From Candidatus Poseidoniaceae archaeon (lineage in GTDB: Archaea; Thermoplasmatota; Poseidoniia; Poseidoniales; Poseidoniaceae), in contig CALJHE010000002.1 of the NCBI GenBank assembly GCA_938075675.1, forward strand, positions 1 to 64,000: 64,000 nucleotides of DNA, in the 5' to 3' direction. This document shows, piece by piece, positions 1 to 8,314 of this stretch. The notes under the pieces were generated by a model that saw only the letters and a list, made by a program, of their open reading frames with translations, was not told the origin of the DNA and searched no databases. The first letter of the stretch is position 1; each line of letters starts with the position of its first letter. The position numbers and the translations under genes were made by a program.

Positions 1-172
1 GTTCCAGGCGTTGTGATCTATCCGGTATTATTCTCAGTTTCCCAAGGTTATCCCAGAGCATAGGGCAGGTTATCCACGTGTTACTGAGCAGTTCGCAATG
101 ATCTAATTCATTCTACTCGCATGGCTTAATCGAACTCCAAAAGCGGTCGCCTCTGGCAGGATCAACCAGATT
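1..172 (-). rRNA. 16S rRNA gene, 5' end only (cut by window edge)
   Basis: Read on the minus strand, the segment starting at about 172 begins ATCTGGTTGATCCTGCCAGA, the near-universal 5' end of small-subunit rRNA with the pseudo-knot sequence GGTTGATCCTGCC. It continues with the conserved helix sequences CTCAGTAACACGTGG and AATACCGGATA in the right order. Only the first ~172 nt are inside the window; the rest lies before position 1. The start is placed by alignment to the usual 16S start and is good to a few bases. No 23S sequence or tRNA is visible on its upstream side, so the gene is not preceded by another rRNA. Confidence 0.97.
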
Positions 173-312
173 TCTCTTGTTATGATCCTTAGGCTACTTG
201 TCGCAAATTCATTTATTGAAATTGAATTACTGTCCTAAAAAAATTGGCGAGAGTATAATGCACTAATGCTTCTTACACAAAAATACGTCATAATCTCGAT
301 CACCTACCTGAC

Positions 313-348
313 CTCGAGCGATCTTCCGTGGGGGGAAGGTTTCTCGAG
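313..348 (-). other. hairpin in the 16S rRNA leader; rest of 173-577 has no gene
   Basis: CTCGAG (313-318) and CTCGAG (343-348) flank a second helix ATCTTCC/GGAAGGT (321-327 with 334-340) around the loop GTGGGG. An alternative pairing GCGATC/GATCGC (318-323 with 348-353) is also possible. The element sits about 140 nt before the 16S 5' end on the transcribed side, where archaea carry precursor-processing stems, but the matching 3' strand would lie outside this window. A separate small inverted repeat ACTGCG/CGCAGT is at 503-508 and 519-524. No open reading frame of interest is seen in 173-577. Confidence 0.45.
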
Positions 349-460
349 ATCGCAATAGCTTCGGCTTCACGTGTCAAGAGGATGGCGACGGTCATTGTCC
401 GAAGACTCAGCCGCCAACGCCGTTCTCGACAACGCAAGCATCCTTGCCACTTACCTCCCC

Positions 461-468
461 TATATCAA
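461..468 (-). promoter_or_regulatory. candidate TATA box for the 16S rRNA transcript
   Basis: Minus-strand reading TTGATATA lies about 290 bases before the 16S 5' end. It is the best TATA-like element I see between the 16S gene and the next gene. If used, transcription would begin near 438 and produce a leader of roughly 265 nt that contains the hairpin at 313-348. This is inference from sequence alone; other weak A/T-rich sites exist closer to the gene. Confidence 0.3.
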
Positions 469-561
469 AGTAACCTCTAACCATAGGTGTGAAAAATGGC
501 GGACTGCGCCTTAATTGACGCAGTTAATCCCCCCTTTCAGTCGAAATCATTACTGTATGGT

Positions 562-567
562 AAAAAA
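562..567 (-). terminator. T-tract terminator after the TSP3 protein gene
   Basis: The minus strand carries TTTTTT about ten bases past the stop codon at 578. Archaeal RNA polymerase terminates at such oligo-T runs without needing a hairpin. It would separate the secreted-protein transcript from the 16S rRNA unit. Confidence 0.45.
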
Positions 568-577
568 GCGGTAAGAC

Positions 578-2446
578 TTATTCGATATCGTAGAGATGTA
601 TGTTATCCATGTCATACCAGACGTTGACGCCCACGCCGGAATAACCATCGTACCATCCAGTTGCTTCAGCAAACTGGAATGTCATGCCGGATTTGGCTTG
701 GTCAGTCAATTGAACACCTTCACCTTCAGTCGAGTTTGGAATGTAAACTGCAGGCATTGCATGCCCACCCCAATCCTCGTCTGCATTGGGTTTGACCATT
801 AACAAAATGAGCAGAGCATCATAATCAATGGATTCCATCAAAGAGACATACAAGGATGCAGCGTCCTCGCAATCACCAGCGTGTTCCCACAACATTTCAA
901 TCGGATATTTTGGGTATTCATTGACGCCCATCCCGTCGATGTCGTATTGATACGGGATACCACCTACAAAAGCAAGGATAAAGTTAGCAATATCCAGTTC
1001 AGATGCGTAGCCATTGTCAATCGCCATATCTCTGAGCAGAACTGCAAGTTCAACCACATACTCTTCGCCAGGTGTCACGAAGCGTTGGTAATCATTCCAT
1101 GATGCAGTAGAATGGTCAAGAAGTTTGTATGTTCGGTACAATGAATAGTCGTAATTAAGATTCAACGAGTACGTTTGGTAGTCAAAAACCCAAACAAAGT
1201 TCGGATTATTCATGACCCGAAGATCTTGGAACATATATGAAAATTCAAGCGTCCCATCGTACCCCTCATTGTCTCCGATTCCAGAGACGGTCAGCTCGTT
1301 CACATCAGCTACAACTGCAATGCTGCTGTCAATTACAAACGTGTATGCCTCTACATCATCATCGAGATTAATGTCGACAGAATCGTCAAGGAATGGGTCG
1401 GAATCCCAAACTGAAATCTTAATTTCGTGAAGGGATGTTTGTTCTGGCAAATCATAAAAGAATTCGAAATTCAAGAGGTGTTCAGAATCTGTGAGCATTG
1501 AATAATAATTTTCTGACCCATTCGTCGGTGAACAGCCGATGTTCACGTCGTTGACTTCGACGCAAAAGTAAATTTCAGAATAAGCATCAAAAAGATCCAA
1601 TGAATCGTGAAGGGTGAATGAATGAAGAGAGAGGGAAAGGGCAGCATCAGAGTAATCGTTGACGTCAACGGTATCGAGTACACCGTCATCATCGTCATCT
1701 AAATCGCTGTTGTCCCCGGTGCCGTCCGCATCAAAATCCACCCATTCAGATGCGTCTCTTGGGAAGAGGTCTACTGAATCGTTGTAACCATCCCCGTCGT
1801 CATCAAAATCGGCAATATCTCCGATTCCATCAAGGTCGAGGTCGGACCAGTCTGTGGGATCCAAAGGAAGGTCGTCGTAAGCGTCTGGATACCCGTCATC
1901 ATCATCGTCCGTATCCAAGTTATTACCAATGCCATCCCCATCAGTATCGTACCATTCTGTGCCGTCGAGAGGGAATACATCCAATTCATCAGAAATACCG
2001 TCTCCATCGTCATCGACATCCACTGTATTGCATTCTCCATCGCCGTCAGAGTCCAATGGGTAATCGGTATGGTCAAGAGAATCGCTGTGTGGTAAGCAAC
2101 GCTCTAACTCATCGAAATCCGAGTAGCCATCTCCATCGTCATCCAAATCAGCGTTGTCTCCCTTGCCGTCAAAATCGGTATCTTTCCATTCGGTAGCATC
2201 ACCAGGGAATGTGTCGTTTGGGTCGAGGATTCCATCGCCATCGGAGTCCAAAGTAACTGCAAGAGTTTCCGTAGGCATCAATGTGGCAAACAAAAGCCCG
2301 AGTGCCACGAAAAAAACCACCGTTATTCCAGCAATTATTCCAAGCGATGCTTCTTTAGAAGGCAGTTCAAAAACTACCTGCCGAGGAGGAGGTTGTTGAA
2401 GAGCCTGAGCCTTTTCCAACAGTGATTGGGGCGGCTGAGTAGTCAT
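578..2446 (-). CDS. secreted/membrane-anchored thrombospondin type 3 repeat protein with transglutaminase-like domain
   Basis: With the ATG at 2446 the protein has 622 residues. It has a short cytoplasmic N-terminus, one hydrophobic segment (about residues 36-57), then about 190 residues of calcium-binding aspartate-rich repeats of the thrombospondin type 3 kind (D-x-D-x-D-G-x-x-D, about 67-260), a beta-rich middle, and a C-terminal papain-like/transglutaminase-like core with AGDCEDAA (Cys526) and GGHAMPA (His562). The likely role is a calcium-stabilised surface enzyme, either a peptidase or a cross-linker; substrate unknown. A minus-strand TATA box at 2469-2477 lies ~27 nt before this ATG, which argues for a leaderless mRNA and against the upstream in-frame ATG at 2479, which overlaps the TATA box. 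Confidence 0.8.
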   Translation of the reverse strand: MTTQPPQSLLEKAQALQQPPPRQVVFELPSKEASLGIIAGITVVFFVALGLLFATLMPTETLAVTLDSDGDGILDPNDTFPGDATEWKDTDFDGKGDNADLDDDGDGYSDFDELERCLPHSDSLDHTDYPLDSDGDGECNTVDVDDDGDGISDELDVFPLDGTEWYDTDGDGIGNNLDTDDDDDGYPDAYDDLPLDPTDWSDLDLDGIGDIADFDDDGDGYNDSVDLFPRDASEWVDFDADGTGDNSDLDDDDDGVLDTVDVNDYSDAALSLSLHSFTLHDSLDLFDAYSEIYFCVEVNDVNIGCSPTNGSENYYSMLTDSEHLLNFEFFYDLPEQTSLHEIKISVWDSDPFLDDSVDINLDDDVEAYTFVIDSSIAVVADVNELTVSGIGDNEGYDGTLEFSYMFQDLRVMNNPNFVWVFDYQTYSLNLNYDYSLYRTYKLLDHSTASWNDYQRFVTPGEEYVVELAVLLRDMAIDNGYASELDIANFILAFVGGIPYQYDIDGMGVNEYPKYPIEMLWEHAGDCEDAASLYVSLMESIDYDALLILLMVKPNADEDWGGHAMPAVYIPNSTEGEGVQLTDQAKSGMTFQFAEATGWYDGYSGVGVNVWYDMDNIHLYDIE

Positions 2447-2468
2447 GACACGATTCATGCACTGAACA

Positions 2469-2477
2469 CTATAAATC
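2469..2477 (-). promoter_or_regulatory. TATA box for the TSP3/transglutaminase-like gene
   Basis: Minus-strand GATTTATAG is centred ~27 nt before the ATG at 2446, the distance expected between an archaeal TATA box and the transcription start. The mRNA would therefore start at or next to the start codon. No Shine-Dalgarno sequence is needed or seen. Confidence 0.6.
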
Positions 2478-2549
2478 ATTCACCGGACAAAGCAGCACCT
2501 GCAGGATTTACTCACCAAGGGCAAGCCACTGTACCGTGGAGGATTCGCC

Positions 2550-4487
2550 TCAATCTGCTCCGAAGAACTGACGAATCATTGGGTGCATTTCCATAGCTTG
2601 TTCCTTTTGGATTTGCTCATAGGTTCTCAAGATGATACCGACTGCAAGCAACAGACCCGTACCAGTCGCATTACCAACCGTTCCAAGTAAATCGGCACCT
2701 GCCGCTAACAAACCTACGAAGGCACCGGAGAAGTAGGTCACCGGTGGGATGTAGTTTTCGAGAATCTTTTCCAGAATCTTTGGGTTCTTTCGGAAACCTG
2801 GGATTTGCATACCAGTTCGCTCAATTTGCTTGGCCACGTCTTTGGTACCCATGTTGGTTGTATCGATCCAGAACTTAGCGAAGACCATCGAACCAACAGT
2901 CATCAAAGCAGTGTAAAAGACAACGTGAACCATGATTTGGGTCAAGCTGTGACCGAATACATCGCCTTGCTGATTCAAGAGCGGTAGTAGCCAGTCGTTC
3001 ACTCCGTTCACCATGCTGGCGTACCAAGCAAAACCACCTGAAGCCGTCGTCTGACCCGCTTCGTAGGTACCGATGTACTGGGATGCACTCGCCCAACCTT
3101 CACGGCCGAGGATAGGTGTTTGCGAAAGGGTAGGATGGCTCCAGAAGAGCAGCGAAAACATGTTGATGTTCGCAAGAAGTGCAGCCATCAAAATAACCGG
3201 AATGTTCGAGGCATATACCAGTCGAATTGGATACTTACCTCTGTGACCACGAACCTTACCGTGCGTCAATGGAAGTTCGAGTTTACTCGATTCAGCATAA
3301 GCGACCACGAGGAACACGACGATCGATGAGAACAAGGCAGCAACGGGATTGACGTGCGTCAACAAAATCTGTTCAAAACCGTTGTTGGAAATCATTTCGG
3401 CATTCGTGGCCTCCCTAAACATGTAGAAAATCATCGGCAATGTTCCCGATGGCGGGTTCTGAAGAGAGTAAGGAACACCAGTGGTAGCAGGTAGAGGAGA
3501 CAATGTTCCAACGAACGTGGACTGTGCTACACCTGCAGCAATGAACAACGAGATACCAGAACCAATACCCCACTTGCTGACCAGTTCGTCAAGCAAGAAC
3601 ACGAGGTATGAACCAGCGAACAGTTGAGCTACGATCACGAAGTTTGCCCAACCTAGACCGTATGTATCGATAAGGAATTCTTGAGGGTCAAGGAAACCAT
3701 AGGTTTGTGGAATCGATTCAATTGGAATCATAATCAGAACCAAGAGTTTCTGAACACCTTGGTACATTGCCTTGTCTTCAGAGTTACTGAGGTCAAGGCG
3801 AATAATCTTGGCACCAGCGAACAATTGCATGATAATTGAACCAGTAACAATTGGACCGATACCCAGGTGCATGATTGTACCCGATGCACCTGCCATAATC
3901 GAACGGAATCCGCTGAACAAATCCAATGCTTCTCCGGAGAGCCCGTACAGCATTACGTTGGTCATTGCGAAATAAATGATGAGAACAAAAGTTGTTGTCC
4001 ACATTTTTTCGTTGAAACGAACGTGTCGCTCTGGCTTTGTTATTGTTGGATAGACATCCACGAATCGGCGAAGTGCGTACAGTCGGCTGCTTTCGTCACC
4101 GCCCCACATGAAACAAGTAATGATGGCTGCAGCACCAAATCCGAGTAGAGAAATACCTACGAGGAAAAACCCAACGCCTTCGTCGTATCCACCCCAAGCA
4201 GATGGACGAACATACCATGCAGATAAACCAAGCATGGCAAGCCATCCCAGTAATTTTCCATAGCGTCCAACAACTGGCATTGTTTTGAGGCCTTCTGGCA
4301 TGTCAATCATAAGGCAAGCCAACAAGTAGCCAACATAGACGACAGAGAAGACAAGACCAAAGATAGCTGCTTCTCCACCGGCAGTATCGAAACCTGCCTG
4401 GAGGTCATCACGAACCCAGTAAACGAGAAGACCCCAATAAAGAAGGCCAGAAAGTGCTACTGCGAGTGGCATTGGCTTATGTTTCAT
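2550..4487 (-). CDS. secY: preprotein translocase subunit SecY (Sec61 alpha)
   Basis: 645-residue polytopic membrane protein that forms the protein-conducting channel. It starts MKHKPMPLA behind a strong Shine-Dalgarno site (AAGGAGG). SecY traits are the N-terminal run of helices, the plug-region string FSGFRSIMAGASGTIMHLGI, the repeated GSIIMQLFAGAKI and IGSGISLFIAAGV segments, and a C-terminal helix ending in a cytosolic tail. It follows uL15 at the end of the ribosomal operon, the usual archaeal position. It is clearly longer than typical archaeal SecY (about 430-490 residues); the extra length is spread over the N-terminal membrane part and a large insert of soluble sequence near residues 310-500. 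Function is secure; the meaning of the insertions is not. Confidence 0.95.
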   Translation of the reverse strand: MKHKPMPLAVALSGLLYWGLLVYWVRDDLQAGFDTAGGEAAIFGLVFSVVYVGYLLACLMIDMPEGLKTMPVVGRYGKLLGWLAMLGLSAWYVRPSAWGGYDEGVGFFLVGISLLGFGAAAIITCFMWGGDESSRLYALRRFVDVYPTITKPERHVRFNEKMWTTTFVLIIYFAMTNVMLYGLSGEALDLFSGFRSIMAGASGTIMHLGIGPIVTGSIIMQLFAGAKIIRLDLSNSEDKAMYQGVQKLLVLIMIPIESIPQTYGFLDPQEFLIDTYGLGWANFVIVAQLFAGSYLVFLLDELVSKWGIGSGISLFIAAGVAQSTFVGTLSPLPATTGVPYSLQNPPSGTLPMIFYMFREATNAEMISNNGFEQILLTHVNPVAALFSSIVVFLVVAYAESSKLELPLTHGKVRGHRGKYPIRLVYASNIPVILMAALLANINMFSLLFWSHPTLSQTPILGREGWASASQYIGTYEAGQTTASGGFAWYASMVNGVNDWLLPLLNQQGDVFGHSLTQIMVHVVFYTALMTVGSMVFAKFWIDTTNMGTKDVAKQIERTGMQIPGFRKNPKILEKILENYIPPVTYFSGAFVGLLAAGADLLGTVGNATGTGLLLAVGIILRTYEQIQKEQAMEMHPMIRQFFGAD

Positions 4488-4513
4488 CCTATTTCCTCCT
4501 TAGAAAGTGGGAA

Positions 4514-4933
4514 TCATTCTTCTTCCCATTCGTCGTCGTCTCCGCCAACGATGCTGCCACCGGCGGCCTCGAGCTTCTCGACTGCGTTCGAACTTGCTTC
4601 TTGGACAATGACCTTAAGGGCACTGTTGATTCGACCACTTCCGAGAAGCTTATCGATACCAAGCGCGGTCAAATTGATGGTGTCGCTGCCCTTTGCCATG
4701 TCTTCCAATTGGCTGACATTGACGGTAACGTACACGGTTCGAAGAGTTGGGTGTCGGTTGAAACCATGCATACCCCAATGGTTTGGCATATACTTAATTC
4801 GGGTCATGACGCGGTGCTTGTTAATACCAGCATTTCCACGTCCACCACGCTTTCCTGCACCACGGCCGGCTTTCTTGCCGCGTCCATGGTATCGGTTTCG
4901 TCCACGATGTTTGTTTGCTTTTGTTCCCATCAT
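4514..4933 (-). CDS. rpl15: large-subunit ribosomal protein uL15
   Basis: About 139 residues. The glycine/arginine-rich N-terminus with GRGKKAGRGAGKRGGRGNAG is the signature of uL15, which reaches into the 23S rRNA core. The central YMPNHWGMHGF region matches archaeal/eukaryotic L27a-type uL15. The C-terminus ends in an acidic tail (GGDDDEWEEE), which is unusual for this basic protein. ATG at 4933 is chosen over the GTG at 4939 because that GTG is part of the Shine-Dalgarno site GAGGTG; the ATG at 4930 is equally possible. It lies between uL30 and SecY. Confidence 0.95.
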   Translation of the reverse strand: MMGTKANKHRGRNRYHGRGKKAGRGAGKRGGRGNAGINKHRVMTRIKYMPNHWGMHGFNRHPTLRTVYVTVNVSQLEDMAKGSDTINLTALGIDKLLGSGRINSALKVIVQEASSNAVEKLEAAGGSIVGGDDDEWEEE

Positions 4934-4940
4934 AATCACC

Positions 4941-5411
4941 TCAAATCATACGCTCTACGAGCGCACCAATCTTGTCTCCTCGAGAACCGAGGGCTCCACC
5001 AACCACAAAAGATCGCTTAATGCCACCCCAGCCCTTTGGGCCACGAGGTGGGTGAAGTCGGAATACACGCTTCAAGTCCGGAACATCCTTGACTGTAGCA
5101 TCGCCGTCAGAAATCGCCTTAGCGAAAGCACTGATGTCAGCATAGTCTGTGTGTTCTGCAACAAGAGCATCTGTCAAAGGAGCATCGCCGACCATTCGGC
5201 CACGTCCAGAGAGCATCATCTCAACCAATTCTGGAGTTGCTTCACCCCAAGTGATGTAGTCCTTGGCCTTTTGAAGCATACCTCTGTATTGAGCATTCTC
5301 TGGAATAATCACTGCGTGATTAACCTTCGTCAAATTCATGTGCAACATGGTTTCTTTGATACCACGTTCGACACCGACGTTACTTCGTGCACGTACAACA
5401 ATCCAGCTCAT
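4941..5411 (-). CDS. rpl30: large-subunit ribosomal protein uL30
   Basis: 156 residues, the longer archaeal/eukaryotic form of uL30 (L7). The N-terminus WIVVRARSNVGVERGIKETM and the segment LNKVNHAVIIP-like (here LTKVNHAVIIPENAQYRGML) fit the family, as does the C-terminal LHPPRGPKGWGGIKRSF. The ATG overlaps the uS5 stop by four bases and a GGGAGGA Shine-Dalgarno site precedes it, so translation is probably coupled. It binds 23S rRNA on the solvent side of the large subunit. Confidence 0.96.
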   Translation of the reverse strand: MSWIVVRARSNVGVERGIKETMLHMNLTKVNHAVIIPENAQYRGMLQKAKDYITWGEATPELVEMMLSGRGRMVGDAPLTDALVAEHTDYADISAFAKAISDGDATVKDVPDLKRVFRLHPPRGPKGWGGIKRSFVVGGALGSRGDKIGALVERMI

Positions 5412-6172
5412 TCTAGAATCCTCCCTTTATTGATAAACAAGCGCTCTTTCACTTCATTGGAAACACGAGTTGTGTTCATGTTCTGCAGAGCGTTGAATGT
5501 GGCACCAGCATAATTGATGGTAGTGCGAGTTTGTCCTTTCGTTCGAGAAAGAACGTCAGAAACTCCTGCAAGGTCAAGAACACGCTTGCCAGTTTCACCG
5601 ATAACAAGTCCTTTACCCTTTGCAGCAGGCATAAGTGTGACACGGGTCGAAGCAGAACGTCCATGGGTCTTGAATGGAATAGAAGTTCCAGGCCCGGCAG
5701 AAGATTCCCAAGAACCGTTACCACGTTGAACAGAGATAAGGTTGAGTTTAGCAGCGATAATTGCCTTGCGGATTGCTGCTGCGACTTCCTTAGCCTTTGC
5801 CATTCCAAGTCCGACGTATCCGTCTCGGTTACCAACACAAGCCATGACATTGAAGCGAACACGTCGACCACTGTCAGTCATTCGTTGGACCATGTTGACC
5901 TTGATCACATCGTCTTCGAGGTTTGGAATCAATGCATCGACGATTTCGACTTCCCGGATTGGAAGACCGGTTGCCAATGCTTGTTCGTAAGTAAGGATTT
6001 TGCCAGCCATGACCATTTGACCCAGTCGAGTCTTGGGAACCCACTTTCGGAGTCCCATCATTGGGTCATCTTGCTTGCGACGACGAGGTCGACCGCCAGT
6101 GTCCTCGGTTTCTTCAGGTGCAAGAGCTTGCATAAGCCCCGGTGCCATTTGTATGATTTCTTCTTCTGTCAT
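5408..6172 (-). CDS. rps5: small-subunit ribosomal protein uS5
   Basis: 254 residues. The double-stranded RNA-binding domain (about 85-150, with VGNRDGYVGLGMAKAKEVAAAIRKA-type sequence) and the C-terminal domain with GLVIGETGKRVLDLAGVSDV are clear. uS5 sits near the mRNA entry tunnel and affects decoding accuracy. The first ~45 residues form an acidic then arginine-rich extension (ending around RPRRRKQDD) beyond the usual archaeal start. The ATG shares one base with the uL18 stop (TGATG). Confidence 0.96.
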   Translation of the reverse strand: MTEEEIIQMAPGLMQALAPEETEDTGGRPRRRKQDDPMMGLRKWVPKTRLGQMVMAGKILTYEQALATGLPIREVEIVDALIPNLEDDVIKVNMVQRMTDSGRRVRFNVMACVGNRDGYVGLGMAKAKEVAAAIRKAIIAAKLNLISVQRGNGSWESSAGPGTSIPFKTHGRSASTRVTLMPAAKGKGLVIGETGKRVLDLAGVSDVLSRTKGQTRTTINYAGATFNALQNMNTTRVSNEVKERLFINKGRILE

Positions 6173-6681
6173 CAGTATGCCCCCTCGATTTTGGTTTTGG
6201 TTGATTCAACTGCGGCTGCGATGTCTCCGTTGATGTGAGCGCCGTTAATGCGTTCTTCATCAGGTAGGACATTTTCCCCGTGTGGAATATCTAGACCAGC
6301 GTCAACCATGCCCTTGAGGGCAGAGAAGACACGGTTTCCTGGTGTACTTGCAGCCAATCCGATGTCAAGAACTGCTTCTTCAGCACCTTGTGCAAGAGCA
6401 GCCTTACCCATAGCGTATCCTACGAGGTAGGATGCTGGAACAGATTTCTTTGAGTAGTCATCAGGCCAGCCGAATTTCTTCGACAAGTCAGAGCCAGTCA
6501 ACGAAACGGTAACCAAATCTCCGGAAGCAGCCCAAGTCACAAGTTGGCAGGTTGTGCGTGTGTTGGACACTCGAACAACTGCTCGTGGCTTGCGGCCAGT
6601 GAGGAGCTTGAGACGGCGACGATAGTCAGTCAAACCGGCCTTACGGCGACGGAAGATAGAGCGACGACGAGTCCCTCGCAT
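6172..6681 (-). CDS. rpl18: large-subunit ribosomal protein uL18
   Basis: 169 residues. The N-terminal FRRRKAGLTDYRRRLKLLTG motif and the central LVGYAMGKAAL segment are typical of archaeal/eukaryotic uL18 (L5), which carries 5S rRNA onto the large subunit. The ATG at 6681 is used because a GGAGGTGA Shine-Dalgarno site stands seven bases upstream; an in-frame GTG lies one codon before. Start and stop codons overlap those of eL19 and uS5 by one base, so the three are translated from one message. Confidence 0.96.
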   Translation of the reverse strand: MRGTRRRSIFRRRKAGLTDYRRRLKLLTGRKPRAVVRVSNTRTTCQLVTWAASGDLVTVSLTGSDLSKKFGWPDDYSKKSVPASYLVGYAMGKAALAQGAEEAVLDIGLAASTPGNRVFSALKGMVDAGLDIPHGENVLPDEERINGAHINGDIAAAVESTKTKIEGAY

Positions 6682-7142
6682 CACTGTTCACCTCCTTTGA
6701 ATTCGACGCCTTCCATGGTCATCTGAGAACGCATGTGAGCAATGGAACGGTACGAACCGCCCTTAGCTTTGAGGTAGTACCGACGGTATTGAGATGGTTC
6801 GATGGTTTCATCTTCACGGAGTTCCTTGAGAACACGTCGTTGTGAACGGATGGTTCGCATCCAACGGTTCTTTCGAGGATTACGAGCGTTTGCAGTACCG
6901 GCTCTCTTACCATGTCCCTTACGTCGACCCTTACGCTTTTGTTCGAGACGAGCACGAGCACGAACTCGGGAAGTTCCCTTGATCGGCTTTGCCTTGATCC
7001 ATCCTTCATCAATGAATTCACGAATATCATCGGTCTGAACCGCTGATGAAACTTGGTCAAGATATGCTGGATTAATCCAAACACGGTGGACACCGCACTT
7101 GAGTAACTTGGCTGCTAGGCGCTTTTGATTTGTAATTTGCAT
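6681..7142 (-). CDS. rpl19e: large-subunit ribosomal protein eL19
   Basis: 153 residues, a protein found in archaea and eukaryotes but not bacteria. Visible family traits are QKRLAAKLLKCGVHRVWINP at the N-terminus and a highly basic middle (KGRRKGHGKRAGTANARNPRK). The long C-terminal helix after residue 90 contacts the rRNA surface. The ATG at 7142 overlaps the eL32 stop (TGATG) and follows AAGGAGGGAT. Confidence 0.96.
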   Translation of the reverse strand: MQITNQKRLAAKLLKCGVHRVWINPAYLDQVSSAVQTDDIREFIDEGWIKAKPIKGTSRVRARARLEQKRKGRRKGHGKRAGTANARNPRKNRWMRTIRSQRRVLKELREDETIEPSQYRRYYLKAKGGSYRSIAHMRSQMTMEGVEFKGGEQ

Positions 7143-7756
7143 CAAATATCCCTCCTTCGGTTGAGGACACGAATACCGAGTTCATCGGCACGTGAGTAAA
7201 TTTTTTCTCGCTTTCGTCCACCGACGCTTCGGCCGACGCGTGCTGCTTCGGTTTCAGGGTCCATGGATTCAAGGTCGAGGGTGTTCTGCACCATGATTTC
7301 ACGGAAACCAGATGGGTGTAGTCCACGAGCAGCGGCAACCTTTCCGTGACCAACACGGACAAGTGCACTGCGGTATCTGTAATTGCGTCGTTGCTTGCTG
7401 TCCATACCGTGAGGTGCTCTCCAGCCTGAGCGGGAGAGACGCTTGTATCGGAACCACTCAGTACGGCGGAACGATGGAGTCATCTTCTTTTGTTCAGCAC
7501 GAAGTGCAAGAGCGGCTTTGGTTTCTTCATCAAGAACTGGCTTCTGTTTTGCGACGTGCCCAAGAGCAACATCGTCATCCCAGTCACCATCATCGTCCCA
7601 ATCCTCGTCGGAATCGTTCGATGCGGCATCATCACTGCCGTTGGCTTCAACCAAACGTGCGATGAGGTCAGATTTCTTACCGGAGACCGGTAGGTCAGCA
7701 GCCTTGAGAAGCTCTTTGAGTTCTGCAACAGTCATTTTATCATAATCTTCTGCCAT
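7142..7756 (-). CDS. rpl32e: large-subunit ribosomal protein eL32 with N-terminal SAP domain
   Basis: 204 residues in two parts. Residues about 8-38 (MTVAELKELLKAADLPVSGK followed by KSDLIARLVE) match the SAP helix-extension-helix motif, a small nucleic-acid-binding domain. An acidic linker with repeated D/W (about 43-62) follows. From about residue 90 the eL32 body begins (SFRRTEWFRYKRLSRSGWRAP, later GLHPSGFREIMV and GGRKREKIYSRADELGIRVLN). eL32 is archaeal/eukaryotic-specific. The ATG at 7756 has AAGGAGTGA before it and the SAP part is in frame without a stop, so the fusion is encoded as one protein. Confidence 0.94.
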   Translation of the reverse strand: MAEDYDKMTVAELKELLKAADLPVSGKKSDLIARLVEANGSDDAASNDSDEDWDDDGDWDDDVALGHVAKQKPVLDEETKAALALRAEQKKMTPSFRRTEWFRYKRLSRSGWRAPHGMDSKQRRNYRYRSALVRVGHGKVAAARGLHPSGFREIMVQNTLDLESMDPETEAARVGRSVGGRKREKIYSRADELGIRVLNRRRDI

Positions 7757-7761
7757 TCATA

Positions 7762-8304
7762 TCACTCCTTGTTAATGAGGTATATTCCATCTTGGAATAC
7801 ACGGCGGTCACGGTTTTTGACCGTGGCGCACTTTTCGATGTTTGCTGCTGTTTGTCCAACACTTTCTTTGTCGATGCCTGAGACAACGACTTCGACCTTG
7901 TTGTTGACCTTTACTTCAACGCCTGAGAGGATGGCTGCGTTTCGAGGAACACGTTCTCCGAAGTAGTTGTTGACAACGAAAACGTTGCCCTTCACAGACA
8001 TAGTCATTGGGAAGTGAGAGTAGAAGGCTTTCAAGTTGTATGTGAAGCCGTCAGTGACGCCCTTCACCATGTTGTTGAGATGAGCGTTCCAAGTCCCGGC
8101 CAAAGCACGTTGCTTACGGCGAGGCATGTCCACACGAACGGTTAATCCGCTGCCATCTTGGAGCAGACTGATGAAAGTACTCTTGAATTCACGAGAGAGA
8201 GATCCTTTCGGTCCCTGGATAGTTACGACGCCATCTTCGCTGATAGATGCTGTAACGCCTTCAGGGATGGTCACGATGTGTTCGATTCTGTCGAGTTTTA
8301 CCAT
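7762..8304 (-). CDS. rpl6: large-subunit ribosomal protein uL6
   Basis: 180 residues with the start set at MVKLDRIEH, which follows the Shine-Dalgarno site GAGGTGA; the longer in-frame reading to 8364 runs into uS8 and has no support. Two repeated uL6 domains are visible, the first with VTIQGPKGSLSREF and the second with FYSHFPMTMSVKGNVFVVNN and ending in DGIYLINKE, the standard archaeal C-terminus. uL6 lies near the factor-binding stalk base. Confidence 0.96.
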   Translation of the reverse strand: MVKLDRIEHIVTIPEGVTASISEDGVVTIQGPKGSLSREFKSTFISLLQDGSGLTVRVDMPRRKQRALAGTWNAHLNNMVKGVTDGFTYNLKAFYSHFPMTMSVKGNVFVVNNYFGERVPRNAAILSGVEVKVNNKVEVVVSGIDKESVGQTAANIEKCATVKNRDRRVFQDGIYLINKE

Positions 8305-8314
8305 ATTATTCACC

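Noticed and set aside
4479-5513. 344-codon plus-strand frame opposite uL15-uL30
   Set aside because: It is antisense to two certain ribosomal proteins and has no recognisable sequence.
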